Source of the DNA: JAAXVQ01 sp964604705
Lineage (GTDB): Bacteria > Oederibacteriota > JAAXVQ01
Length of the DNA: 64,000 nt
Reading direction: 5' to 3'
Assembly (NCBI GenBank): GCA_964604705.1
Contig: CAZSAP010000003.1
Coordinates: 252,798-316,797, forward strand
The translations under genes and the position numbers were made by a program. Numbering within the stretch: position 1 is the stretch's first letter; every line of letters starts with the position of its first letter. Shown one piece after another: positions 16,668 through 25,910 of this stretch. The notes beneath the pieces are model-generated. The model was not told where the DNA came from. It did no database searches and saw only the letters and a list, made by a program, of their open reading frames with translations.

Positions 16668-18479
16668 CTAGTGCAGGGCGTCGAGTTCTTCGATCTTGGT
16701 ATTGACGTTCTTCAGGTGTTTACTCGCCTTGGGATGGGTCGGATCCAAAATCAAGACGCGTTTCCAGGCCGCAGTGGCGGTTTTCAGATCGTTTTGCACG
16801 TAGGCTTGCACGCCCTGCAGGTAGGTCTCGTTCACGAGCTTTTGTATCTCGGGTTGATACCGTCGAAGTTTTTGTACGGCGACCGCTTGGCCGTCCTCCA
16901 ACTCCATGGACTGCCGCCATTTCGAAACCGCCTCTACATACCGTCCGCGTTCCCAATCGTCATTGGCATCACTTAAAAGCTGTTGAACCGCATCGCGAAG
17001 CTTGACGCGCGTGACGTTTAAGTATTGCTGGACACGTGCATTTCCCGGATCCATTTGCAAAATCCGTTCCCACACGGCAATGGCCTTGCTGTATTCCCGC
17101 TTCTCCAATTGCTTGAGCCCATCCGATACATACTGTTGAATCACCTTCTGATTTTGATGGTTCGCCGTGGCAATTTTTTCCTGGGCCAATTTTTCATTCA
17201 CGGCCTCCAATTTGCGTTTGGCTTCAGCATGCTCCGGAGCAAGGTTGAGTACTTTGCTCCATTCCACCATGGCCGTGAGATAATCCTTGGCCGCATACGC
17301 ACGGTCTCCGGCTTTGACCTGTTGATCCACCACGCGTGCGTGTTGCGCCGCTTCGGTCTGACGAATTTTTTCAGGTAGATCCTTGTACTCCGGCTGCATA
17401 TTAAGCGCCTTATGATACGCTTTGAGTGCTTGGTCGTACGCTAGGCGGATCACCGCAGAATCGCCCTCGCGGATTAAATTTTGCACCATGGCCGATTGCT
17501 TGGACTTGAGCTGTTCTTCCAAACGGCGGATGAATTTTTGTTCCTCCACCACACTGCGTCCAAACGGCAAGGTAATCCCCACGCGATGAGCATCGCCCAG
17601 CGGGCCGTACGGCGCGTAGGCATAATCCACTTGGTAGTCGGAAATCTCAAGCCCCAACCCCAGGCTGAGTCCCGACCACGCTCCCAAATCGTTTCCATAT
17701 TGCAGATATTTGTATCCGGCGCGGAAGCAGATGACGTTTTGAAATGTGTACTCGGCCCCGGCTTTAAACGCCATTTCCTGCTGCCAGGGTTTGATCATGT
17801 CTAAGGTTACCAAGACACTTTGCCAAAGGCGGTAGGAGCCACCTACAACCACCGACGTATTCAAGGGATAATCTTGCTCTAAAAAGCGCAAGGGCTTTCC
17901 TAGGTTTCTCAGAGTCAGGCTTAGGTTCAGCCCTTCCATTCCCACATTCTGACCATACACCCCGGCATCGCAGGCCACGGACCAGGCACTGTAGGTATCA
18001 ATGGATTGCACGAGCCCTTTAAGATTTAGTCCGGTTGAGATCATGGTGTCCCAGGCGTGACTCCAGAGCAGACCCAGATAGCCTTCGTTCTGATAAAACG
18101 AACCGTTGGGTTCTCCGTCCGCGTTCCATTTTTCCATGGCATCGCTGTAGTTTACAAAGGCTTGGATGCCGAACCCTTCCTGCTCCGACCACGGCACGCC
18201 CAGGGCTACGTAGTCATGTCGGAAGCCCTGAAACGACTGCGCGTGCGTCACCATGAGCGCCTTGCTCTCCAAGCGCACCAGGCCCGCGGGATTCCAATAC
18301 AGCGTGTTGACATCTTCAGCCACCGCACTAAACGCCTCGCCCATTGCGGCGGCGCGCGGTCCTACAGGCTCATCCAAAAAAAGCGCACTCACCCCGTCGC
18401 CCCCGGCCTGGGCCGAACCGGCCCAAACGCCGCCCAACAGACTCAGCACCAAGCATCCACGCACCCAGGCGGACCGCAT
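16668..18479 (-). CDS. PorV/UPF0164-like outer-membrane barrel fused to TPR-like repeats
   Basis: A 603-residue exported protein. After a signal peptide (cut near SAQA|GG), residues 30-310 match the PorV/PorQ (UPF0164) pattern: GPRAAAMGEAFSAVAEDVNTLYWNPAGL, then alternating beta strands up to the barrel end around GITLPFGRS. Residues 320-600 are helical repeats of TPR type with recurring W and L spacing. PorV in the type IX system is a shuttle that carries secreted cargo at the outer membrane. The gene follows the large secreted protein at 18481 with a single base between stop and start, so the two are probably made together. Confidence 0.85.
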   Translation of the reverse strand: MRSAWVRGCLVLSLLGGVWAGSAQAGGDGVSALFLDEPVGPRAAAMGEAFSAVAEDVNTLYWNPAGLVRLESKALMVTHAQSFQGFRHDYVALGVPWSEQEGFGIQAFVNYSDAMEKWNADGEPNGSFYQNEGYLGLLWSHAWDTMISTGLNLKGLVQSIDTYSAWSVACDAGVYGQNVGMEGLNLSLTLRNLGKPLRFLEQDYPLNTSVVVGGSYRLWQSVLVTLDMIKPWQQEMAFKAGAEYTFQNVICFRAGYKYLQYGNDLGAWSGLSLGLGLEISDYQVDYAYAPYGPLGDAHRVGITLPFGRSVVEEQKFIRRLEEQLKSKQSAMVQNLIREGDSAVIRLAYDQALKAYHKALNMQPEYKDLPEKIRQTEAAQHARVVDQQVKAGDRAYAAKDYLTAMVEWSKVLNLAPEHAEAKRKLEAVNEKLAQEKIATANHQNQKVIQQYVSDGLKQLEKREYSKAIAVWERILQMDPGNARVQQYLNVTRVKLRDAVQQLLSDANDDWERGRYVEAVSKWRQSMELEDGQAVAVQKLRRYQPEIQKLVNETYLQGVQAYVQNDLKTATAAWKRVLILDPTHPKASKHLKNVNTKIEELDALH

Positions 18480-18480
18480 C

Positions 18481-21057
18481 TTAGTGCACCACCGAGAAAC
18501 GCTTGGTCAAGGTACGGTTGCCGTACGGCGAGGTAAGCTCGATCACGCAAATGTAAGTACCCGGGGCAAACCCGTCTATGGGGCACGCCAAAGGAACCTG
18601 GGCGCCGCCGGGCACCGATTGGGCCCACTCCTTTACCAACAGCCCGCGGAGGTTGAACATACGGATCCGCGCTTCGGCGCTTACCGAGAGCTGCAAAGCC
18701 AAGGTCAGGGTGCCGGCTCCAACGACGGGATTGGGATACATCTTGGATTGCACAATCTCGAGTTTGTCCGAGAGCGAAAACTGACGCAACACAGAATACG
18801 GGCCTTGCGAAATCCCGTCTGTGGCAGCGACCCGCCACCCATACGTCTTCCCCCGCTGCAAATCAAGACTGGTTGGCAACGAGAAAGCAGCAAGACTGTT
18901 GGACGCATAATAAGGTGCGCTCCAGCCTGATGGATCCTGGGCTTGCACGAACGACGCCAACACGCTTTGAAAACCGGTGTCGCTTAGCTCAAAGCGATAG
19001 GTGAGCGTATTGCCGGACTCACTGGCGGCACTGAAGGTAAATGTGAGGTTGCTGTCGGCGGCTTGGAAGCGGTCCGGAATATCCACCAACACCGGAAGCA
19101 ACGGCGGCGGCACCACCGTAAAGGTCGCGGCGCCCGAGAGCGCGCTGGAATTGGCATTGTCCAGATCGTAGGCCGAAGCCCGCCATGCGTAGGTGATGCC
19201 CGGAGCCAGTGTGTTGGCCTCCGGAAAGGTAAAAACCGCAGACTCGCCCGACGCGTACGCCGACGCGGTCCACCCGTTCTGACTCTCGGATTGAAACACG
19301 GTCAAAGTTTTGAATCCATCGGAACTGACCTCCAGCTTATACTTCAAGGCGCTGCTGGACGGGCTGCTGCTGTGCAGCCTCAAGGTCGGACGCTTGCTGG
19401 TCACCACCTGCCCTGAACTCGGGGAGTCCAAGACCGGAACCGCCGGCAGCGGGGTCACGGTGAAGGTCTGAATACCGGACTCACGGCTTTCCTGGAACTG
19501 ATCAATGGCCACAACCTTCCAGTAATAGGTCGTCCCGGGAATCAACGTATCCTGGTAGCTGCCTGTATTTAGAAGCTGGCACGTTGCAGTCACTCCGCGA
19601 TACGCCACCACGGTTGGATACTCGGACTTGTCCCACCCAGGATAGGTGTCCTGAAAAACCGAACCGTTTTGCAACTTGGCGTTCGTGGAAATATAAATGG
19701 CAAAGGTCAGAGTGTTTCCGTCCGGATCCGCGCCCAAGACCTTAAACTGAGGATTCTTGCTGACGTGTGTCTGCCCGGCACTCGGAAATACCAATACGGG
19801 CACCGTGGGTTTTTGATTGTTGTTGGTGTGAAACGACCAAGCGCCGGAATAGGCCGACCAAGAGGTATAGCTGTTGCCTTCGTTGGTGACCCGTACGCGC
19901 CAGTAAAACGTATTGCTAAGGGGCAGGGGTGTGGCGGGGGTATAGCTGGCCACGGCCCCGGAAGCATAATACGGCACTTGGTTCCATCCGGGATCGGATA
20001 AAAATTGGTTGGTGGAAAGTACAGTTGAAGAAAAACCTGCGTCGGTGCTGATCTCCAAGGCATAGCGGAGAAACTGGGAATCCAATACATCCGTGCCAAA
20101 AAACATAAACGTGGGTTGTTGGCCGGTATTTTGCCCCATCGTAGGCGAGATCAAAAGTGGTGCCGACGGCAGCGGCGGTGGGTCCTGAGTTAAATGCGTG
20201 CCTTCTTTTCCGTCGCTGGCAAAACCACCCAGTTCGAAATCTCTCCCGCCGCTGCCCCCTTTGAGCACTTCATTGACATAAAAATCATGTTGGGTGACGT
20301 ATTTGTACGCCTTGACAAGGCCGCCCCCGCCGCCCCCACCGGCGCAATGGGGTCTGAGCGCATCGCCGTTCCCGCCATCCTCGCCGGTCACGAGAAAATC
20401 CCCGCCTTTGACTTTTAAATCCTGCACATTGATGAAGATACAACCCCCGGATCCGCCGGCTTGATACGTGGTCGCTTCCTTGGAACCGCCGGAGTCCTTG
20501 CCCGATGCCGAGACCACCCCGCGGTCCATCTCAAGCTGGAGGGCATCCAAGCGGATGCTCCCGCCTCCGGGATTAACCGTAGTGTTAAAATGACTGGGAT
20601 ACTCCCCGCTGCACGATCCTTTGTCCGCACTGTGCAGGTTTTCGTACGCTTTGCCCCCGCTGTCGGCATTCATATATCCGTCGCCGCCCGTACCGCCATG
20701 CCCGGCCCCGCCCGCACCCATGGCCGAATAGCCGCTCCCGGCGGGTCCGCCCTGACCACTTTTGATCATGCTGACTTTATCGGCGCGCACCTCACCTTGT
20801 ATAAACATATAGGGCGCAATCAAACGTATCCAACCTTGCGTATCGTCGGTGGTGCTGTCGGGAGCAACGTTTAATTTGCCGCCTTCGTGCACCACAATGG
20901 ACACAGAGCGATAGATTGAACCCACGGTTTTGAACTCATCACCCGGGTCGATGATCAACAGTTCGGAGGTGTTGACCAGCGCCCACGCGTGCCCGGCCAA
21001 GCCGAGACTCAGGATCAAGGCCCACGCACTCAACCCCCGACGAACCGCGCGTGTCAT
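18481..21057 (-). CDS. Large secreted Gly-rich/Fn3-like protein with FlgD-like C-terminal sorting domain
   Basis: An 858-residue protein with a signal peptide ending near GHAWA. Residues 30-300 are a beta-helix-like region with a very Gly-rich stretch (about residues 100-250). Residues 305-770 hold four or five Ig/Fn3-like repeats that each open with a P.L..P..GQ-type motif and contain YWKV/YAWR. The last 80 residues (SKMYPNPVVG, RIRMFNLRG, GTYICVIEL) match the FlgD-like/Por C-terminal domain used for outer-membrane export and anchoring. The start shares ATGA with the upstream KS-3 stop, which places a surface protein inside the lipid operon. Function is unknown; cell-surface display is inferred. 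Confidence 0.82.
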   Translation of the reverse strand: MTRAVRRGLSAWALILSLGLAGHAWALVNTSELLIIDPGDEFKTVGSIYRSVSIVVHEGGKLNVAPDSTTDDTQGWIRLIAPYMFIQGEVRADKVSMIKSGQGGPAGSGYSAMGAGGAGHGGTGGDGYMNADSGGKAYENLHSADKGSCSGEYPSHFNTTVNPGGGSIRLDALQLEMDRGVVSASGKDSGGSKEATTYQAGGSGGCIFINVQDLKVKGGDFLVTGEDGGNGDALRPHCAGGGGGGGLVKAYKYVTQHDFYVNEVLKGGSGGRDFELGGFASDGKEGTHLTQDPPPLPSAPLLISPTMGQNTGQQPTFMFFGTDVLDSQFLRYALEISTDAGFSSTVLSTNQFLSDPGWNQVPYYASGAVASYTPATPLPLSNTFYWRVRVTNEGNSYTSWSAYSGAWSFHTNNNQKPTVPVLVFPSAGQTHVSKNPQFKVLGADPDGNTLTFAIYISTNAKLQNGSVFQDTYPGWDKSEYPTVVAYRGVTATCQLLNTGSYQDTLIPGTTYYWKVVAIDQFQESRESGIQTFTVTPLPAVPVLDSPSSGQVVTSKRPTLRLHSSSPSSSALKYKLEVSSDGFKTLTVFQSESQNGWTASAYASGESAVFTFPEANTLAPGITYAWRASAYDLDNANSSALSGAATFTVVPPPLLPVLVDIPDRFQAADSNLTFTFSAASESGNTLTYRFELSDTGFQSVLASFVQAQDPSGWSAPYYASNSLAAFSLPTSLDLQRGKTYGWRVAATDGISQGPYSVLRQFSLSDKLEIVQSKMYPNPVVGAGTLTLALQLSVSAEARIRMFNLRGLLVKEWAQSVPGGAQVPLACPIDGFAPGTYICVIELTSPYGNRTLTKRFSVVH

Positions 21058-22289
21058 GCACCAAACCCCAGCACCAGGCAGGCGTTGGTCCCGCCGAAAC
21101 CAAAGGAATTGGAAAGGACCCGGGTGAGCTTGGTTTCTACAGCATGAGCAGGAATATTCAACACACGGGTGACATCGTCACCTTCGGTAAAATTGGCGTT
21201 TCCAGCCACAAAGCCACCCTGCGCCATGAGCGTGCAATAAAGGGCCTCACTGGCACCGGCCATCCAGCACTCGTGCCCGGTTAGACTTTTCGTGGAACTA
21301 ACCAGCGGCTTATGCGGAAAAACCGCATCCAAGGCCCGGGCTTCGGCTGCATCCCCGGCCGGAGTGGAGGTCGCATGCGCGTTGATGTATTGAATCTCCG
21401 CAGCCGATACACCCGCGTCCTCCAGGGCCATGCGCATGGCCGCTTGAGCGCCGTCTGGGGAAGGCTGGGAGAGGTGGTATCCGTCCGAAGAAAAACCATA
21501 ACCCATGATCTCGCCGAGGATCACCGCTCCGCGCGCGCGCGCATGCTCCGGGTGTTCCAAAATCAGCGTGGCCGCGCCCCCGCTTGGAACCAATCCGTCG
21601 CGCGTCCGGTCAAAGGGGCGCGAGGCCAATGCGGGTTCCTGCTCGCGCAGAGAAAACGCATTAAGCGCATCAAACGGCGCCATGGCGTGGGGATTGATCT
21701 CTTGCGCACCGCCGCAAATCATCACGTCTTGCAACCCGGCGCGGATCAACATGGCGGCTTGCCCCACCGCATGGCTGCCGGAAGCACAGGCCGCCGAGAG
21801 CGTCCAGTTGGCTCCGTGTATCTGGAAGAGCGTGGCCAAATTCATGGTCACGGTCGAGTTCATGGCTTGGAAAATGTATCCCGGTCCGATCAAGTGCGAA
21901 CACTTCTCGCGCAGAAGCGTTTCCCAGGCTTCCACTCCACCGCGCACCGTGCTGTCGTTCCCGTAAATGACACCCGCGCGCTGAGCGCCCAGTTTCTCCG
22001 CATCCAGTCCGGCCTGCGCCAGTGCCTGGACCGTGGCCGCGTAGGCGTACTGGGCCGGTTCGCCCATGCTGCGCGAAAGCCGACGCCCAATGCCAAACGC
22101 CGCCGGGTCAAAGCCCCGCAAGGCCCCGGTCAGGGCCGAGCGAAATCCGAGCTGCTTGCGTTCCTGGTCCAACACAATGCCGCTGCGCCCCAGACGCAGC
22201 GACTCGCTGACCGTCGCCGTATCGCTGCCCAGGCAGGATACAATACCCAACCCTGTAATCACCGGATTCACATGCGTGTTCGTGGCCAT
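21054..22289 (-). CDS. Beta-ketoacyl-ACP synthase (FabB-like), KS-3
   Basis: A 411-residue condensing enzyme. Catalytic Cys is in SAACASGS, His in NAHATSTP, and Lys/His in STKSLTGHECWMAGASE. That last motif is characteristic of KAS I (FabB) enzymes, which in E. coli elongate unsaturated chains. It overlaps FabG by one base (TAATG) and the next gene by four. Four complete KS genes in the cluster suggest stage-specific elongation. Confidence 0.93.
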   Translation of the reverse strand: MATNTHVNPVITGLGIVSCLGSDTATVSESLRLGRSGIVLDQERKQLGFRSALTGALRGFDPAAFGIGRRLSRSMGEPAQYAYAATVQALAQAGLDAEKLGAQRAGVIYGNDSTVRGGVEAWETLLREKCSHLIGPGYIFQAMNSTVTMNLATLFQIHGANWTLSAACASGSHAVGQAAMLIRAGLQDVMICGGAQEINPHAMAPFDALNAFSLREQEPALASRPFDRTRDGLVPSGGAATLILEHPEHARARGAVILGEIMGYGFSSDGYHLSQPSPDGAQAAMRMALEDAGVSAAEIQYINAHATSTPAGDAAEARALDAVFPHKPLVSSTKSLTGHECWMAGASEALYCTLMAQGGFVAGNANFTEGDDVTRVLNIPAHAVETKLTRVLSNSFGFGGTNACLVLGFGA

Positions 22290-23023
22290 TAGAGGTGAAT
22301 GCCTCCGTTGATTTCTAAAATCTGCCCCGTGATGTAATTGGCCGCCGGAGAGAGCAAGAAGGCCACGGCCGCCGCCACTTCGTCGGGTTTGCCAATACGC
22401 CCCAGGGGAACGTAGGTGGTCAGCTGAGCTTGATCCAGGCCGGCCAGCATGTCGGTCTCAACAAATCCAGGCGCCACGGCATTGACCGTGATCTTGCGCT
22501 TGCCCACTTCCTTGGCCAAGGCCTTAACCGCGCCGATCACTCCGGCTTTGGAGGCCGAGTAGTTCACTTGGCCGGGCATGCCGGTCACACCCGAGACACT
22601 GGTCACGGCCACGATCTTCCCCGCCCGGGCCAAGAGCATGCCCTTGACCACCGGCTTGACAATGAAAAAAAAGCTGTCCAAATTCACGGACATCACATTG
22701 CGCCACTCTTCGGTCATCATCATGGCCAAGGGCGCATCGGCACGAATGCCCGCGTTCAAGACCAAGGCCTGAAGCGGTCCCTGCGTTTCCAACCAGGGAA
22801 GCAAAACCCGCTCCACGTCCGCCCCCGAAGAGGCATCAAACCCCATGAGCTCGCCGCTGCCGCCGGCGGCGGCAATGCCATCGAGCACCCGTTGGGCCGA
22901 GGCTTGATTTTGATGGTAATGCACCAGCACGTGATACCCTTCACGTGCCAGGCGCTGGGCGCACGCGGCGCCAATGCCACGCGAGGCACCCGTCACCAGG
23001 GCTTTGGGTTTAACGTCCGTCAT
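22289..23023 (-). CDS. fabG: 3-oxoacyl-ACP reductase (FabG-like SDR)
   Basis: A 244-residue short-chain dehydrogenase that would reduce 3-oxoacyl-ACP to the 3-hydroxy form with NADPH. The Rossmann motif TGASRGIG is near residue 11, NAG near residue 90, and the catalytic Ser-Tyr-Lys lies in SVSGVTGMPGQVNYSASK. It ends in the family's usual GGIHL. Overlaps of one base with both neighbours (TAATG) couple it to KS-3 and the C45 protein. It is the only ketoreductase seen in the cluster. Confidence 0.94.
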   Translation of the reverse strand: MTDVKPKALVTGASRGIGAACAQRLAREGYHVLVHYHQNQASAQRVLDGIAAAGGSGELMGFDASSGADVERVLLPWLETQGPLQALVLNAGIRADAPLAMMMTEEWRNVMSVNLDSFFFIVKPVVKGMLLARAGKIVAVTSVSGVTGMPGQVNYSASKAGVIGAVKALAKEVGKRKITVNAVAPGFVETDMLAGLDQAQLTTYVPLGRIGKPDEVAAAVAFLLSPAANYITGQILEINGGIHL

Positions 23024-24690
23024 TATTCTTTCTCCTTCAGTTGGTTCAATTTTACTTCTATATCCTGCCGTTCCAAAGGAAACGCCGGATGAAAGGCCAA
23101 GGCCCGCGAATAGTTGTACCGCGCCTCATCCACATGGTTTAACGCTTGCAGTGCTTGTCCGGCCAAATAAAAGGATCGGTAATGTTCTGAATTCAGCGAG
23201 CGTGCTTCCAGCAGTTCCGCCAAGGCTTCCTGATATTTTTTCCGCTTCAGCAACACCTCTCCGCGTTCAATGCCGAGGAGGTATTTCTGATAATTCTGAT
23301 ACGCCTCACTTACGAGCATGTCGTCGGCGGGAATAGCCGCGTCCTCGGGGGCGGCCTCAAACGCGTCCAAGGCAAAGGGAACAAACGCCCCGAGTTGATG
23401 CGGTCCGGCTGAGACCCAGAGCACACGCTGCTTCAAGTCCAAAACCACGGAGTGCGAGGCCACCAAGCCGTTGATGGCCTGACGGTTGCCCAATCCCTGA
23501 CTCCCGCCCCCAGGGGCCCGGCGATCGCGCAAGATGGCGACACAGCGCGCGATGTCCAGTTGGCCCAAATTCGCATGCACCAGTTCGCTGAGCCGGTCCC
23601 AACGCGCCAGGCTCGTTCCCACCTGGCTGTACCGTTGGTTCTTGGGATCGTTTTTGAGTTCCGGCGTCAGGAAGTGATTGGCGGCCAAGACCACATCTTC
23701 CCCGCGCCCCCGCACCGCACACCGCTTCGGGGTTTTCTCGACCACGACAAACAAGTTCTCCGCCGCCGACCCTATAAGAAAGGACTCGGAAACAAAGACC
23801 CGCGCCGTGCGCACCAAGGCAATGGCTTCGTCCAAAGTGGCGGCTTGTTCCAAAACTTGCCGCGCCACCACCGAGATGGGCGTCCCCACTTCCGGCTTAT
23901 CGGCGGAATGTCCGGCCAAGAGCACCACCCCGATCCCGGCGTCATTTACTCCCGAGACCACACCGAACATGCCGGGCCAAGCGACCGAGAGAAAGGCATG
24001 CCCTTTTTCAGGTTGGATGCGCATGACCACTTTGTGCTCGTCAAACGCGCGCCCGGCCTCAAAATCAAAATTGCGCGCCAACAGGATCTGCCCGCCCTGG
24101 GTGGCGCGGGTGGTGGCACCAAAGGCCGTACAACCCGCCAGGGCTTGATCGTCCATGAAGGCGTGCGACAAATCGTGCGCCGCCAGGTAGTTCAGGAGTC
24201 GGGCATAATGGGGACCGTACTCGGGGTACACATCGGAGGTGCCCAGCGCCATGCCGTGCATTTCAGCCAGCACCTCGGTAGGAATAAAGCGGTCCAAGTC
24301 ACGGTTACGAATGGCCACAAACTTGGCGAGAAGCCAGCGCGTCCATCCCCAGGGAATAAAGCGCTCGACGGTTTGCATGAGCGAGGTTTCCACGCGCTCA
24401 CTGTCTGCATCGAAAAGTCGTCCCATGGCCAAGCCACGTTCCGACGGTGTTCCCGACAACGCACACGCATCCACCCCTGCACGCTGAAAGCGGGACGCCT
24501 GCCCCAAACGCGTGGTGCCGGCCGCATCCACCATAAGCGGCGCCGACGCCAGCTCGGGCGCTCCCGACCAAACCGGCGGATGCGGCGCAAAAAACGCATC
24601 CACACCCCAGGCCAAAAAGGCCAGAGTTAAAACTGTGAGCGTGCCCACGCCCCAGAAAACAACATTGCGCACACGACGGGTTAAGGTCAT
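23023..24690 (-). CDS. C45-family Ntn-hydrolase/acyltransferase with membrane anchor and TPR-like tail
   Basis: A 555-residue protein. One N-terminal membrane segment (about residues 10-30) is followed by an acyl-CoA:6-aminopenicillanate acyltransferase-like domain (peptidase C45). Gly186-Cys187 in LAGCTAFG is the expected self-cleavage site and Cys187 the nucleophile; ILLARNFDFE follows as in the family. Residues 460-550 look like two TPR motifs (YQKYLLGIERGEVLLKRKKY, HVDEARYNYSRALAFHP). C45 enzymes hydrolyse or form amides between acyl chains and amines. It lies between FabG and KS-4 with overlaps on both sides, so it probably acylates or releases the cluster product. The anchor suggests action at the periplasmic face. 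Confidence 0.83.
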   Translation of the reverse strand: MTLTRRVRNVVFWGVGTLTVLTLAFLAWGVDAFFAPHPPVWSGAPELASAPLMVDAAGTTRLGQASRFQRAGVDACALSGTPSERGLAMGRLFDADSERVETSLMQTVERFIPWGWTRWLLAKFVAIRNRDLDRFIPTEVLAEMHGMALGTSDVYPEYGPHYARLLNYLAAHDLSHAFMDDQALAGCTAFGATTRATQGGQILLARNFDFEAGRAFDEHKVVMRIQPEKGHAFLSVAWPGMFGVVSGVNDAGIGVVLLAGHSADKPEVGTPISVVARQVLEQAATLDEAIALVRTARVFVSESFLIGSAAENLFVVVEKTPKRCAVRGRGEDVVLAANHFLTPELKNDPKNQRYSQVGTSLARWDRLSELVHANLGQLDIARCVAILRDRRAPGGGSQGLGNRQAINGLVASHSVVLDLKQRVLWVSAGPHQLGAFVPFALDAFEAAPEDAAIPADDMLVSEAYQNYQKYLLGIERGEVLLKRKKYQEALAELLEARSLNSEHYRSFYLAGQALQALNHVDEARYNYSRALAFHPAFPLERQDIEVKLNQLKEKE

Positions 24691-25910
24691 GCGCCCGCCA
24701 CAGGGGCCAAGACCAAGCTGGCGTTGATGCCCCCGAAGGCAAAACTGTTTTTGAGCACCACGCCCGGATTCCAGGCCCGCCGGGTGGTTACAAAATCCAG
24801 ATCCGCACCTTCCGGCAAGGGGTGGGTTAAATGCAAAATGGGCCAGAGTTCGCGCCGGTCCATCATGCCGAAAATCGCAACGCTCTCAATGGCGCCCGAG
24901 GCCGCCAAGGTGTGCCCCAGCTGCCCCTTGAACGCCGTGACCGGAACGTGGGTGCCGAGTAAAGTGCGCGTAGCCTGAGCCTCGGCAACATCGCCTTGCA
25001 GGGTCCCTGTGGCATGGGCGTTCACGGCTTGAACATGGGTGACGTCAAGCCCGGCACTGGCCAACGCCAAACGCATGCAGGTCGTCATGGACTCCGCGTG
25101 CGGCTGGGTCATATGAATCGCGGAACACGTGGTCGCATAGCCCAGAACTTCGCCGTACATGACCGCTCCGCGGGCGCGCGCATGTTCGTATTCTTCCAAG
25201 ACCAATGCTCCGGCACCCTCGCCCAACACCAGCCCGTCGCGGTTGGCATCAAACGGACGCGGAGCCGCCATGGGGTCTGTGGTTCGCGAGGTCGCGGCCA
25301 TAATGTCAAAGGTCCCGGCCGTGGTGGGATGCAGTTCTTCCGAACCTCCGGCCAAAACAAGATCGCTGCGGCCGCAGCGAATGGCTTCAAACGCCGACCC
25401 CACCGCTTGGGTGGAGGTGGCACAGGCGGCGGCCAAGGATTCCACACGCCCGGTGATGCCCAGAAAAAGCGAGACATTCACCGCCGTGGTGTGACTCATG
25501 ACCTTTAGAAAATCCGTTGCATTGGTCTGGTCCATGCCTTGCTGATGGTAGTTCACAAAAAACGACTCGCCGACCGAGGGGCTGCCCAGCGTCGACCCGT
25601 AGATCAAGCCAAAGCGAGGGGACGCATAATCTTCCGCCGTCAGCTTGGCGTGCACGGCCGCCTGCTGGCAGGCCAGGGCCGCCAACTGCGCCACACGCCC
25701 CATGGTGCGACGAGCCTGGCGCGGAATCATTTTCTCATTGTAGCCCGGGACAAACCCGCCCACGCGGACATGCAGTCCGCGCACCGCCTCCCACTCGGGA
25801 ACCGCACGAATGCCCGAGCGATTTTCGGCCAATCCCTCCCACAACGAGGCGACATCCAATCCCAAGGGTGAAAGCGCCCCCATGCCGGTGACTACCACGC
25901 GACGCGTCAT
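24687..25910 (-). CDS. Beta-ketoacyl-ACP synthase, KS-4
   Basis: A 407-residue condensing enzyme. Catalytic Cys is in AACATSTQA (the SSG after Cys is replaced by TST), His in NAHATGTLQGD, and Lys/His in FKGQLGHTLAASGAIE, ending FAFGGINAS. The set is complete, so it should be active. ATGA overlaps join it to the CrtI-like gene upstream and the C45 gene downstream. The altered residues after the Cys separate it from the other three KS enzymes and may reflect a different primer. Confidence 0.92.
   Translation of the reverse strand: MTRRVVVTGMGALSPLGLDVASLWEGLAENRSGIRAVPEWEAVRGLHVRVGGFVPGYNEKMIPRQARRTMGRVAQLAALACQQAAVHAKLTAEDYASPRFGLIYGSTLGSPSVGESFFVNYHQQGMDQTNATDFLKVMSHTTAVNVSLFLGITGRVESLAAACATSTQAVGSAFEAIRCGRSDLVLAGGSEELHPTTAGTFDIMAATSRTTDPMAAPRPFDANRDGLVLGEGAGALVLEEYEHARARGAVMYGEVLGYATTCSAIHMTQPHAESMTTCMRLALASAGLDVTHVQAVNAHATGTLQGDVAEAQATRTLLGTHVPVTAFKGQLGHTLAASGAIESVAIFGMMDRRELWPILHLTHPLPEGADLDFVTTRRAWNPGVVLKNSFAFGGINASLVLAPVAGA

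Noticed and set aside
21312..22292. 326-codon plus-strand frame over KS-3
   Set aside because: Shadow of an intact ketosynthase with a full catalytic set on the other strand.
23452..24630. 392-codon plus-strand frame over the C45 gene
   Set aside because: Shadow frame; the minus-strand protein has recognisable motifs and operon overlaps.
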